Shown one piece after another: positions 6,926-15,430 of a stretch of DNA of 19,275 nt; the first letter of the stretch is position 1; each line of letters opens with the position of its first letter. The position numbers and the translations under genes were made by a program. The notes beneath the pieces were generated by a model, which ran no database searches, had not been told where the DNA came from, and saw only the letters and a list, made by a program, of their open reading frames with translations. Source of the stretch: Brumimicrobium sp040882265 (GTDB lineage Bacteria > Bacteroidota > Bacteroidia > Flavobacteriales_D > Crocinitomicaceae); NCBI GenBank assembly GCA_040882265.1, contig JBBEBO010000133.1, forward strand, positions 1 to 19,275, read 5' to 3'.

Positions 6926-8757
6926 ATAAAATATTTATTCAATTCGTCAATTGTAAGCGTGTTTAATATTTTTTTGCCATTTGGAGTATGTTGATGCTCA
7001 TTACACTGAAACAATTCATTGATCACGTGGTTCAATTCATCTTCGGATAATTGATGAGGGTTACTCCTCGAAGCAGCATTAGCAAGCGATTGAATTAATT
7101 CATGCGCCAACTCGCCTTTGTCGATGTCCTCGTGGGTAATTTTTTCAACTAAGGCATCTAAACTATTGGTAACTTGCTCTATTTCTAAGAATGAAGGTAT
7201 TGCTGTTAGAGATATAGTTTTATTGTTCCATTCCCATTCAAACCCAAGTCTTTTGATTGAAACAGCGTTGTTTTCCCATTCTAATTTTTGAGTTGATTGC
7301 ATTTCATACTCAAAAGGAAACATCATTTGCTGTGAAGAAATTGGAGATAACATAAATTGCTCCATTAGCTGATCGTATAAAATCCGCTCCTTTGCGCGAT
7401 TGAGATGAATCAGCATCAAACCAGATTTTACTTGAACAATTACAAATTTCCCATGCACCTGCATTTTTCGAGAGGTACTTTGTTCTTTATTTAAGGCAAT
7501 TTCTTCGTAATTTATTTCTTCAGAAGAAGAGGTTTTATCTTCAGTAATTTCATAAAAATTTTCCCACTCTTCTTTGTTTGGTTTCAACGGGTGAAAACCT
7601 CCAGTTGAACGACTAGAGCTTTGGCTACTTTTACTTGTTGATGAACCTGAAGAAAAAGGATTGAAATTTGGGTTTACTTTTACCTCAGGCTGTTGAATTG
7701 GTTCGTTTTGTTTGTCTTGTGGTAAATCAAATTGCGGTTCCCTTTCAAAATCTAAACTGGGTGAGATGTTGTATTTACCTAAAGCTAACTTTATAGTACT
7801 TCTCAAAATGCTATAAATATTTCTGTCTTCTTCAAATTTAACTTCCGTCTTTGTAGGATGAATATTAACATCGATTGAACTTGGAGGTACTTCGAAATAA
7901 ATAAAATATGAAGGAAATGTTTTTGGCTGTATGAGATTTTCATAAGCTTTCACAACAGCATGGTTCAAATAATTGTCTTTGAAATATCTATTGTTGACGA
8001 AAAAGTATTGCTCACCTCTCGTTTTTCTAGCAAATTCTGGTTTTCCAATAAAACCTTTGATTTTAACTAAATCAGTTTCTTCCTCAATAGGAACTAACTT
8101 GTCATTAAAATTCATTCCAAATAAATCAACGATGCGTTTTCTTAGACCAGAACTATTTAAATCGTGCAAAACATTTCCATTATGAGAGAATTTAAAAGCT
8201 ACTTCTGGGTGTGTAAGTGCTATTCGATTAAATTCTTCAACGATGTGCTTTGTCTCTACTTGATCAGATTTTAAGAAATTTCTTCTTGCTGGGACATTGA
8301 AAAATAAGTTTTTTACAGAAATACTAGTTCCAACTCTACGCGTTACAGGTTCTTGTGATTCTATTTTACTTCCAGCGATACTGACTTTTGTTCCAACACT
8401 CGTATTGCTCTCAATTGTTTCTAAATCTACATGAGCAATTGCTGCAATTGATGCGAGTGCTTCGCCTCGGAATCCTTTTGTTGATAAATTAAATAAATCT
8501 TCTGCTGAAGAAAGCTTACTTGTTGCGTGTCTCTCAAATGCCATACGAGCATCAGAATCTGACATTCCTGATCCATTATCAACGATTTGAATAGAGGTTT
8601 TACCGGCGTCTTTAATGTGCAATTCAACCTTAGTTGATGCAGCGTCTACTGCATTTTCAATAAGTTCTTTTACGACAGATGCTGGTCGCTGAATAACTTC
8701 ACCTGCTGCAATTTGGTTGGCTATATTGTCTGGGAGTAATCGTATGACTTCACTCAT
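6922..8757 (-). CDS. mutL: DNA mismatch repair protein MutL
   Basis: A 611-residue MutL. The N-terminal GHKL ATPase is intact: E34 in KELIENAVDA (general base), D60-G64 in DNGSGM, the ATP lid around RHATSKL (76-82) and GFRGEAL (95-101). A transducer domain follows, then a Ser/Gln-rich linker (about 345-420) and a C-terminal dimerisation domain. MutL couples mismatch recognition by MutS to strand incision and excision. In species without MutH the C-terminal domain usually carries a metal-binding nuclease motif, DQHA(x)2E(x)4E. The aligned segment here reads HLNRAKER (451-458), so the Asp, Gln and His are replaced. The later TPNGK motif near the C terminus is retained. It starts 20 bases after the small membrane protein and overlaps the next gene by four bases. 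Confidence 0.96.
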   Translation of the reverse strand: MSEVIRLLPDNIANQIAAGEVIQRPASVVKELIENAVDAASTKVELHIKDAGKTSIQIVDNGSGMSDSDARMAFERHATSKLSSAEDLFNLSTKGFRGEALASIAAIAHVDLETIESNTSVGTKVSIAGSKIESQEPVTRRVGTSISVKNLFFNVPARRNFLKSDQVETKHIVEEFNRIALTHPEVAFKFSHNGNVLHDLNSSGLRKRIVDLFGMNFNDKLVPIEEETDLVKIKGFIGKPEFARKTRGEQYFFVNNRYFKDNYLNHAVVKAYENLIQPKTFPSYFIYFEVPPSSIDVNIHPTKTEVKFEEDRNIYSILRSTIKLALGKYNISPSLDFEREPQFDLPQDKQNEPIQQPEVKVNPNFNPFSSGSSTSKSSQSSSRSTGGFHPLKPNKEEWENFYEITEDKTSSSEEINYEEIALNKEQSTSRKMQVHGKFVIVQVKSGLMLIHLNRAKERILYDQLMEQFMLSPISSQQMMFPFEYEMQSTQKLEWENNAVSIKRLGFEWEWNNKTISLTAIPSFLEIEQVTNSLDALVEKITHEDIDKGELAHELIQSLANAASRSNPHQLSEDELNHVINELFQCNEHQHTPNGKKILNTLTIDELNKYFI

Positions 8758-8777
8758 GCTTCTTTTAACATTTCAGA

Positions 8778-9089
8778 TTAATCAATGATAGTTACTTCTG
8801 ATGAGAAAACATCTACATAATTTAAGATGAAGTAAGCTCCTAAAAGTAATGCTGCTAAAATTATTACCAAACGAATATTTGCTGATTTTGATTGGCTGGA
8901 ATGGGTACTTTGTAAACTCCAGTTGTTTTGTATACGCTCCTTTAACTGCGCGCGTTGTTCAGCGCTGCTTCCCTCACCGTTCTCACTATCTGATTTCTCA
9001 TAGTTCTTTATCATAGCATTAAGACGTTCCTTTCGTTCGTCGTAATATCGTGGAGTATAGTTATATTGTTTATGTCTGTTCACTTTCAT
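8778..9089 (-). CDS. Small single-pass membrane protein upstream of mutL
   Basis: A 103-residue protein starting MKVNRHKQYNYTPRYYDE, with a basic/aromatic N terminus, a charged helical middle (about 25-60) and one membrane helix near the C terminus (about 77-95). Small proteins with the 'NYxPRYYDE' start are common next to mutL in Bacteroidota and are often misnamed 'riboflavin synthase subunit beta' by transfer from a neighbouring gene; nothing here supports that function. I chose the ATG at 9089 because the conserved-looking start is there. An upstream in-frame ATG at 9110 would add seven residues. It is probably the first gene of the operon with mutL, the rhomboids and the phosphatase-fold protein. 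Function unknown. Confidence 0.7.
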   Translation of the reverse strand: MKVNRHKQYNYTPRYYDERKERLNAMIKNYEKSDSENGEGSSAEQRAQLKERIQNNWSLQSTHSSQSKSANIRLVIILAALLLGAYFILNYVDVFSSEVTIID

Positions 9090-9214
9090 GAACTTAATTC
9101 TTTCCAGCATAAAGTAAAATTATTCAATAAATTATCCTCAAGTCATAAAGGTACATCAAAAAATGTAGTTTTAAAATGAATTCACAATACATTCTTTAAA
9201 ACACCAAACGAAAT

Positions 9215-9247
9215 TTGACCTCAAAACAGTCTGTTTCGTTATCTTTG
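9215..9247 (+). promoter_or_regulatory. Candidate promoter for GH3 fusion gene
   Basis: TTG at 9215-9217 and TATCTTTG at 9240-9247 match the Bacteroidota -33/-7 pattern with a 22-base spacer, inside the 239-base divergent gap. It would give a leader of about 95 bases before the ATG at 9350. I found no comparably good element for the divergent mutL operon; the nearest is TACCTTTA on the minus strand at 9146-9153, with a mismatched last base and no spaced TTG. Confidence 0.4.
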
Positions 9248-9349
9248 TTTTCAATTTCTATTCCAAAAGAAAAATAGTGACAGTTCGGCAGATAATTTGA
9301 TGTAAATTCTTTCTGATATGAATGTTGCAATGGGAAATTCAAAACATAA

Positions 9350-12277
9350 ATGAGATATAGATTATTTGTAGTTTTTGGTTCAATATTACTAAGTGGTTTA
9401 GTGAGTTGGACGCCTTTTAATGAAAGCGATAAATTTAGTTCGCAAGAAAGAGACTTGCCTTTTTTTCTAAGAAATGCTTCGGAATGGGCTTTAAAAAAGA
9501 TGGACTCATTGACTTTGGAAGAAAAAATTGCACAAAGCTTTATGGTTGAAGTGACTCCAAACAAAGGCGAAAAACACTTGTTGATGATTGACTCTCTCGT
9601 TGAAACTTTTAAGATTGGAGGAGTGATTATGTTTCAGGGAGATAGAGCTAACACTACTCAAACCATCTCTAGATTGCAAAAAATATCTGATTTACCACTT
9701 CTTGTAGGTATGGATGCTGAGTGGGGGAGCGCAATGCGACTATGGAATGAAAAGAAATACCCTTTTCAACTTACAATGGGAGCTGCAGATGATGTGGAAA
9801 GTACTAAGGTTATTGCTCAAGCAATAGGTCATGAGTTGAGAGAGATGGGGATTCATATTAATTTCTCGCCTGTAGTTGATGTTAATACAAATCCAGATAA
9901 TCCTGTAATTGGTTTTCGTTCTTTTGGTGAATCTCCAGCCCTAGTTGCAAAACATTCAAGAGCCATGATTCTTGGAATGGAGAGTTATAATGTGTTGACT
10001 TGCATGAAGCATTTTCCTGGTCATGGTGACACTGATATTGATTCACACAAGGCGCTACCAACTGTAAATAAAAGCAAAAAGGAATTAAAACTATTTGATT
10101 GGGCACCTTATCGTATGGGGCGTTTGTCAGGAGCATCTGCAGTCATGATGGCACATTTAAATGTACCCGCTTTAGATAGTTCAGGCACTCCAACAAGTCT
10201 TTCTCGAACAGTTATTCAAGATATACTCAAAGGTGAGTTGAAATTTTCAGGACTAGTGATCAGCGATGCTTTAAACATGAAAGCTGTAACTAATTTGTAT
10301 GGGAAAACTGAAGTTGTAAAAAAGGCATATTTAGCGGGGAATGACATTTTGTTGTATCCTGAGGATGTTGGTGCAGCTATTCAATTAATTAAAGAATCAA
10401 TCGAAAATGGTGAATTATCGATGGAAGAAGTGAATGATAAATGTTTAAAAATATTGCGTGCAAAATATCATACACATTTAATTGAAAAAGAATTTAAACC
10501 AATTGATCAGGAACTGCTAGATTATTCAGAAACAAAAATTTATGAAAACGCATTAACAGTGATCAAAAATGAAAATGCAATTCCAGTTAAAGGAGCTCAA
10601 GGAACTAACTTAACGCTGAATATTGGAGTTAAAGCAGGTGGTTTCGAAGACAGAGTTAACTCTTATGCATCAACTGATGAGGTTCATGCATATTCAGCAA
10701 ACGAGGCAGTAAAGCGATACAGTGATCTTTGGACTAATTACGATAATATTTTTGTTAATTTATTGACACCGTCAGTACTTCCAGGGAATGATTTTCATTA
10801 TCCTGAAGGATGGAGAGAGCTATTGGGAACGTTTCCTAAAGAAGTCAATGTGATTGTGACATTATTTGGTAACCCGTATGTCGTTAAGGAGCGTTTAGAA
10901 TTTGATAACGTTGACGGAGTTATTTTGGCTTTTGAAAACAGTCAAATAGCACAAGAAAGAACTGCGCAATTAATATTTGGAGGTTTTCAGTCGAAAAGTA
11001 AATTACCAATTACACTTAGTGCAGATTATCCAGAAGGTTTTTTTGCAGAAACACCTAAAGCTTCGCGTTTAAAGTATACAGTTCCATTAGATGTAGGTGT
11101 GCGTTCAGAATCGTTGTCTCGCATTGATTCAATTGCAGAAAATGGTATTGCTGAAATGGCTTATCCGGGCTGTCAAATTGTTGTAGCAAAAGATGGAAAA
11201 GTATTTTATCAACGTTCTTTTGGTCACCAAACTTATGACTCACTACTACCTATAGTTAATGAAACAATTTATGACATCGCTTCAATAACTAAGATTGTAG
11301 CTTCTACAATTAGCTTGATGAAATTACAGGATGAAAAGAAATTTTCTTTGGATGATAGGTTAGGCGAATATTTACCTGAACTGACTAAAGGAACTGATTA
11401 CTATACTGTTTTACTCCGTGATATGATGGCTCATCAAGCCAGACTTTCTCCGTGGATTCCGTTTTATACACAAACGTTAGTTGAAGGAATCCCAAGTTCA
11501 TTGATTTATAACAATAAGTACAGTGATTCGATGCAGTCGCAAGTTGCAAACGATTTGTTTATTTTGGATAATTATGAAAAAACTATTTATGAACGAATAT
11601 TAAAGACTCCAATTAGAGGTTACAAAAAATATAAGTACTCAGATTTAGGATACTACTTTGTTAAAAAAATTATTGAAAATAAAAGTGAATCTGAGTTAGA
11701 AGATTTTGTGATGGACAATTTTTACGCTCCAATGGGACTTAAAACGATGGGATATCATCCTTTGGATCGATTTGATGTTAAACAAATAGCACCGACTGAA
11801 ATGGATACTTATTTTAGACATCAATTAGTTCATGGCTACGTTCACGATATGGGGGCGGCAATGCTTGACGGCGTTGGTGGTCATGCAGGGGTCTTTACAA
11901 ATGCACACGATCTAGCAGCATTAATGCAAATGCTTTTGAATAATGGAGTCTATGGAGGGGAACGATACTTATCAGATGCAGTCGTAAAAGAATATACGAG
12001 TTGTCAATTCTGTCCAAAAAATAGAAGAGGCGCTGGATTTGACAAACCTGTCCCCACACTTGATGGAGGGCCAACTTGTGATTTAGTTTCTTTGAGTTCT
12101 TACGGACATTCAGGTTTTACTGGTACTCAAACATGGGCGGATCCAGAACATGGAATCAACTATGTTTTTATTTCTAATCGTGTATATCCCGACAGTGAAA
12201 ACTGGAAGCTAGTTAAAATGAATATACGTACTGAAATTCAGAAAGCTATATACGAATTGTTTACTGAAGTAAAATAA
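9350..12277 (+). CDS. GH3 beta-N-acetylhexosaminidase fused to class C beta-lactamase-type serine hydrolase
   Basis: A 975-residue exported fusion. Residues 1-20 are a signal peptide without a lipobox. Residues about 45-390 form a NagZ-like GH3 barrel: the loop KHFPGHGDTDIDSH carries the Asp-His acid/base dyad (D231, H233) typical of N-acetylglucosaminidases, and SDALNM supplies the nucleophile D306. A GH3 C-terminal alpha/beta domain follows (about 395-575). From about residue 590 to the end is a beta-lactamase/D-Ala-D-Ala-peptidase-fold domain with SxxK at S645-K648, a YSD motif at 763-765 in place of YxN, and HSG at 920-922 in place of KTG. All catalytic positions are filled in both halves. 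The likely role is periplasmic trimming of peptidoglycan or muropeptides, removing GlcNAc and possibly acting on stem peptides or esters. The architecture is known in Bacteroidota. bshA follows after 81 bases on the same strand. Confidence 0.93.
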   Translation: MRYRLFVVFGSILLSGLVSWTPFNESDKFSSQERDLPFFLRNASEWALKKMDSLTLEEKIAQSFMVEVTPNKGEKHLLMIDSLVETFKIGGVIMFQGDRANTTQTISRLQKISDLPLLVGMDAEWGSAMRLWNEKKYPFQLTMGAADDVESTKVIAQAIGHELREMGIHINFSPVVDVNTNPDNPVIGFRSFGESPALVAKHSRAMILGMESYNVLTCMKHFPGHGDTDIDSHKALPTVNKSKKELKLFDWAPYRMGRLSGASAVMMAHLNVPALDSSGTPTSLSRTVIQDILKGELKFSGLVISDALNMKAVTNLYGKTEVVKKAYLAGNDILLYPEDVGAAIQLIKESIENGELSMEEVNDKCLKILRAKYHTHLIEKEFKPIDQELLDYSETKIYENALTVIKNENAIPVKGAQGTNLTLNIGVKAGGFEDRVNSYASTDEVHAYSANEAVKRYSDLWTNYDNIFVNLLTPSVLPGNDFHYPEGWRELLGTFPKEVNVIVTLFGNPYVVKERLEFDNVDGVILAFENSQIAQERTAQLIFGGFQSKSKLPITLSADYPEGFFAETPKASRLKYTVPLDVGVRSESLSRIDSIAENGIAEMAYPGCQIVVAKDGKVFYQRSFGHQTYDSLLPIVNETIYDIASITKIVASTISLMKLQDEKKFSLDDRLGEYLPELTKGTDYYTVLLRDMMAHQARLSPWIPFYTQTLVEGIPSSLIYNNKYSDSMQSQVANDLFILDNYEKTIYERILKTPIRGYKKYKYSDLGYYFVKKIIENKSESELEDFVMDNFYAPMGLKTMGYHPLDRFDVKQIAPTEMDTYFRHQLVHGYVHDMGAAMLDGVGGHAGVFTNAHDLAALMQMLLNNGVYGGERYLSDAVVKEYTSCQFCPKNRRGAGFDKPVPTLDGGPTCDLVSLSSYGHSGFTGTQTWADPEHGINYVFISNRVYPDSENWKLVKMNIRTEIQKAIYELFTEVK

Positions 12278-12358
12278 ATGGCATTTTCTGAGAACAAGAG
12301 TAACGTTTTGGTGTTTTAAAGAGTGACTATACAAGATATAGAGTGATAATTTAATGAA

Positions 12359-13510
12359 ATGAAGAAAATGAAAATTGGAATAGTATTGTATCCAACTTAT
12401 GGTGGGAGTGGAGTAGTGGCGACAGAGCTAGGTAAAGCTTTGGCTGAAAAAGGACATGAGATTCATTTTATTACTTATTCACAACCAGTAAGGCTGGGTT
12501 CATTTAGAGATAATATTTTTTATCATGAAGTAGCTGTAACGAACTACCCATTGTTTGAGTTTCAACCTTATGAGACTGAATTAACAAGCAAAATGGTTGA
12601 TGTAGTGCTTCACGAGAAACTGGATTTATTACACGTACATTATGCTATTCCACACGCATCTGCAGCGTATTTAGCACAACAGATATTAAAAACTAAAGGA
12701 GTAAGTATTCCATTCATCACAACACTGCATGGAACAGATATAACTTTAGTTGGTAAAGATAAATCTTTCGAACCTGTCATTACTTTCTGTATTAACAAAT
12801 CGGATGCTGTCACTGCTGTTTCTGAAAGTTTAAAAGAGGATACTTACAAGCATTTTGATACTGATCGGGAAATTGAGGTTATTCCAAATTTTATTCACAA
12901 TTTAGATATTACAGATAAAGGTTTTGATATTGAAAAAAGAAGGAAGTATGCCAATGATGATGAAAAAATACTCTGCCACGTTTCCAATTTCAGACCAGTT
13001 AAACGGGTTGAAGATGTAGTTAGGGTTTTTAACAAAGTAAATAAATCAGTCCCTTCAAGGTTATTGCTAATAGGTGATGGACCAGATAGACATAACGTTG
13101 AGAGTCTTTGTAGAGAACTTGGCAACTGCGACCGAGTAAAAATGGTAGGAAAAATCAGAGATGCTTCAGAATTATTAAAAACTGCAGATTTATTCTTACT
13201 CCCTTCACAAACTGAAAGTTTTGGGTTGGCTGCACTTGAAGCAATGGCTGTTGGAGTTCCCGTAATAAGCTCAAATACAGGGGGAATACCAGAGGTGAAT
13301 GAACATGGTTTTTCAGGTTACTTATCAAATGTTGGAGATATTGAAGAGATGTCTTCAAATGCAATTTCATTATTGAAAGATGAGGAAAAGCTTTTACTTT
13401 TTAAAAACCAAGCCAGAAAACAAGCGGAGAAATATTGTATTACTAAAATATTGCCATTGTATGAATCCCTTTACGAGAGAGTTGTTGAAGGGCATGGTGT
13501 GATTGTTTAG
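12359..13510 (+). CDS. bshA: N-acetyl-alpha-D-glucosaminyl L-malate synthase BshA
   Basis: A 383-residue GT4-type glycosyltransferase that joins GlcNAc from UDP-GlcNAc to L-malate, the first step of bacillithiol synthesis in the cytosol. The family start is clear: MKIGIVLYPTYGGSGVVATELG, then TLHGTDITLVG, VIPNFIH, CHVSNFRPVKRV, GDGPDR and the nucleotide-sugar motif ESFGLAALEAMAVGVPVI (E-x7-E type). Length is normal. Either the ATG at 12359 or the one at 12368 could be used; the family often begins at the second. No bshB or bshC lies nearby. It follows the GH3 fusion with no terminator seen between them, so it may be partly read from the same transcript. Confidence 0.92.
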   Translation: MKKMKIGIVLYPTYGGSGVVATELGKALAEKGHEIHFITYSQPVRLGSFRDNIFYHEVAVTNYPLFEFQPYETELTSKMVDVVLHEKLDLLHVHYAIPHASAAYLAQQILKTKGVSIPFITTLHGTDITLVGKDKSFEPVITFCINKSDAVTAVSESLKEDTYKHFDTDREIEVIPNFIHNLDITDKGFDIEKRRKYANDDEKILCHVSNFRPVKRVEDVVRVFNKVNKSVPSRLLLIGDGPDRHNVESLCRELGNCDRVKMVGKIRDASELLKTADLFLLPSQTESFGLAALEAMAVGVPVISSNTGGIPEVNEHGFSGYLSNVGDIEEMSSNAISLLKDEEKLLLFKNQARKQAEKYCITKILPLYESLYERVVEGHGVIV

Positions 13511-13877
13511 GTTTATTGGTTTGATAATAAAACTTAAGTAGTACGTTAGAGTTCAAAATTTTTACGCAATTGTTATGGTTCTTTTTTAGTCAATGCTTCA
13601 TAATAATAACATCATCGATAATGAGTGTGGTGGTTGTTTTTATATAAAATAAAAGTAATTTGCTTACAATTAAAAGACATACTCCCCGAAGATGGGTTTA
13701 AAACGAGTAGCTTTTCATACCTAGGAATCTTAAAAAGTAGTCCAATTATATAGCTATATTCAATATGATTTGGAGCTTTTTTTGCGTTTTCTTCAATATA
13801 AAAGAAAAATTTTACAACCTTTTTTATCATTTTTACGTATTACGTTATTGAAAGTGCTAATTCTTTGCTTAATTGTT
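13511..13877. other. Gene-poor intergenic region
   Basis: A long AT-rich gap between bshA and the lipoprotein promoter. An open frame of 72 codons lies on the minus strand (13612-13830), but its composition is that of an AT-rich chance frame, with runs of Lys, Phe, Tyr and Asn, and I see no promoter or family resemblance. A 12-base perfect palindrome ATATAGCTATAT lies at 13748-13759, followed at 13771 by a GGAGC then T-run. No clear terminator for bshA is visible. It could hold a small RNA or a decayed gene, but nothing positive supports that. Confidence 0.4.
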
Positions 13878-13905
13878 TTGAAAATTAAAGTTTTAGCTAT
13901 ATTTG
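13878..13905 (+). promoter_or_regulatory. Promoter of lipoprotein/barrel operon
   Basis: TTG at 13878-13880 and TATATTTG at 13898-13905 match the Bacteroidota -33/-7 pattern with a 17-base spacer; the TTG at 13873 would give 22. Transcription would begin near 13912, so the in-frame ATG at 13903 cannot be the start and the ATG at 13936 is favoured. Confidence 0.6.
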
Positions 13906-13935
13906 TATTTATTAACTAACAAAAATTTATTAATT

Positions 13936-14457
13936 ATGAAAAAGTTTATTATCGGTATTTTTTCAACAACAATGTTGATTGCCGCAGCTACATCGTGTAA
14001 AAAAGAGGAGCAAACACCTCGTGAAGCTGGTTCAGCTACAGTAAAAGGAATGGTTCGGGTTAACTCTGACGTTACAAATGACACATTGTCAGACGGTTCG
14101 CCTGATTTAAAATGGGAAAACGCTCCAAGTGGAACAAAATTAACATTTATCATTAATGGTTATGACTTGGATCCAAATCCAGACCCAACTTACAACTATA
14201 AAAATGAAATCTATAGTGCTTCAGTAGGAGGTGATGGTTCATATTCTGTAAGTCTACCTGCATATGAAACTCCAATTACTGCAAGTGTTCAGTTTGACGA
14301 TTTTGAAACAGACTTTGTTGATTATAGTAATGATCCAGCAGATACTACTGCAAATGGAAATCCAGCACCAGTAGGGGAAAGAACTGTTTTTTCTCGTGCA
14401 GATGCTACAGTAACAATTTATGACGGAGCTGTTGTAATTGAAGATTATCAGTATTAA
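13936..14457 (+). CDS. Predicted surface lipoprotein, unknown function
   Basis: A 173-residue lipoprotein. The signal peptide runs to a lipobox-like ATS followed by C21. The residues right after the cysteine are KKEEQ, which resemble the charged lipoprotein export signals that direct Bacteroidota lipoproteins to the cell surface (inference). The mature part is acidic, Asp/Thr/Tyr-rich and beta-strand-like, with a single domain (about 35-170) recalling the Ig-like or carboxypeptidase-regulatory fold seen in many Bacteroidota envelope proteins. I do not recognise a named family. The start was chosen because a well-formed promoter places transcription after the earlier in-frame ATG and because MKKFIIG is a normal signal-peptide start. 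It lies 24 bases before the outer-membrane barrel gene in the same operon, suggesting a joint envelope role. Confidence 0.8.
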   Translation: MKKFIIGIFSTTMLIAAATSCKKEEQTPREAGSATVKGMVRVNSDVTNDTLSDGSPDLKWENAPSGTKLTFIINGYDLDPNPDPTYNYKNEIYSASVGGDGSYSVSLPAYETPITASVQFDDFETDFVDYSNDPADTTANGNPAPVGERTVFSRADATVTIYDGAVVIEDYQY

Positions 14458-14481
14458 TAATTAATTGAAAAAATAATTATA

Positions 14482-15348
14482 ATGAAATTCACTAAAATAA
14501 TAGGTGGTGCATTGGGTATTTGTGCAATTAGTTTTGGTACAATCGCTCAAGATGAGACACTACAAAACGAAGAGGGCTTTAATGTTCTTCCAGAACAGGG
14601 AGAATACGCTATAGGCTTTAATGCTGTTCCAATTTTTAACTGGATAGGAAACTCTTTTAATGCAAATACTAACAATACCTACGCTGGTAGTAATAAATTT
14701 GTAAGTAATCTAGGAAACAATGTGCTTTTTGGGAAGTATATGTTGGAGGAAAAAATAGCCATCCGTGCTCACTTAAGAGTTGGAGTGTTTAATAACTCGC
14801 AAGATAACTTTGTTATAGATGATATTGCTAATAGTCCAAACGAATTTGTTATGGATAATCAGGTGATTAACGAGCAAACCTATACACTTGGAGCAGGTTA
14901 TGAATACAGACGTGGTAAAGGACGTTTGCAAGGGATTTATGGAGGAGATATTTTCTTCATGTTCAACAAATATTCTGAATCTTACGAATACGGAAATCAG
15001 TATGGGCAGTTAAATCAAGCGCCAACTACAACGACTAACTTCAATACAGGTAATGCGCAGCCTCAAGGTGAGCGCCTTGTTGATTTTAATCAAGGTGGTA
15101 CTTTTGGAGTAGGTGTTCGTCCATTTGTTGGAGTAGAATACTTTTTTGCTTCTAAAATGTCTATCGGTGGTGAGTTTGGTTGGAACGTTATGTTTGCCAA
15201 CACTAGCGATGGAAGTACTGTAAGTGAGTATTACGATCCAGTTTCGGAAGAAGTAACTCAAAATACAATAGATGCAGCAGGTGCAAGATCATGGAATTTA
15301 GATACCGATAATTTTAACGGTGCTATATTCTTGATGTTCTACTTCTAA
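14482..15348 (+). CDS. Outer-membrane beta-barrel protein, unknown function
   Basis: A 288-residue protein with a signal peptide (about 1-23, ending before DETLQ) and alternating hydrophobic/polar strands rich in Gly, Asn, Tyr and Phe. It ends in FLMFYF, a C-terminal aromatic typical of barrels inserted by the BAM complex. Strands such as KIAIRAHLRVGVF, TYTLGAGYEYRRG and GVGVRPFVGVEYFF suggest a barrel of roughly 8-12 strands, with Asn/Gln-rich outside loops (about 190-205). No TonB box, OmpA peptidoglycan domain or porin-specific motif is visible. It forms a two-gene operon with the upstream lipoprotein and is closed by a terminator. A structural or small-pore role in the outer membrane is the most one can infer. 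Confidence 0.82.
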   Translation: MKFTKIIGGALGICAISFGTIAQDETLQNEEGFNVLPEQGEYAIGFNAVPIFNWIGNSFNANTNNTYAGSNKFVSNLGNNVLFGKYMLEEKIAIRAHLRVGVFNNSQDNFVIDDIANSPNEFVMDNQVINEQTYTLGAGYEYRRGKGRLQGIYGGDIFFMFNKYSESYEYGNQYGQLNQAPTTTTNFNTGNAQPQGERLVDFNQGGTFGVGVRPFVGVEYFFASKMSIGGEFGWNVMFANTSDGSTVSEYYDPVSEEVTQNTIDAAGARSWNLDTDNFNGAIFLMFYF

Positions 15349-15372
15349 GACAAAAAAGAATACACTTTATAT

Positions 15373-15405
15373 AAGCCATTTCTCAGTTGAGGAATGGCTT
15401 TTTTA
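15373..15405 (+). terminator. Intrinsic terminator of lipoprotein/barrel operon
   Basis: Arms AAGCCATTTCTC (15373-15384) and GAGGAATGGCTT (15389-15400) pair over 12 positions with one T-G pair around an AGTT loop, followed by a T tract to 15405. It lies 24 bases after the barrel gene stop. The minus strand lacks a T tract, so it acts in the plus direction. Confidence 0.88.
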
Positions 15406-15430
15406 GTATTATATATTTTTCAGAAAATTT

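Noticed and set aside
8778..9089. Riboflavin synthase beta subunit (a common database name for this kind of small protein)
   Set aside because: The sequence is a short basic segment plus one membrane helix with none of the lumazine synthase motifs; the name is probably a transfer error.
9196..9564. 122-codon minus-strand frame across the GH3 gene start
   Set aside because: It overlaps the signal peptide and start of a well-supported gene on the other strand and covers the candidate promoter; no family resemblance.
13612..13830. 72-codon minus-strand open frame between bshA and the lipoprotein gene
   Set aside because: The composition is that of AT-rich chance sequence, with no promoter, recognised motif or operon partner; kept only as a remark on the gap.
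13903..13935. Upstream in-frame ATG extending the lipoprotein by 11 residues
   Set aside because: It lies inside or before the -7 element TATATTTG and would disturb the signal peptide; the ATG at 13936 is better.
13893..14153. 86-codon minus-strand frame opposite the lipoprotein gene
   Set aside because: It lies antisense to a clear lipoprotein signal peptide and its promoter; a shadow frame.
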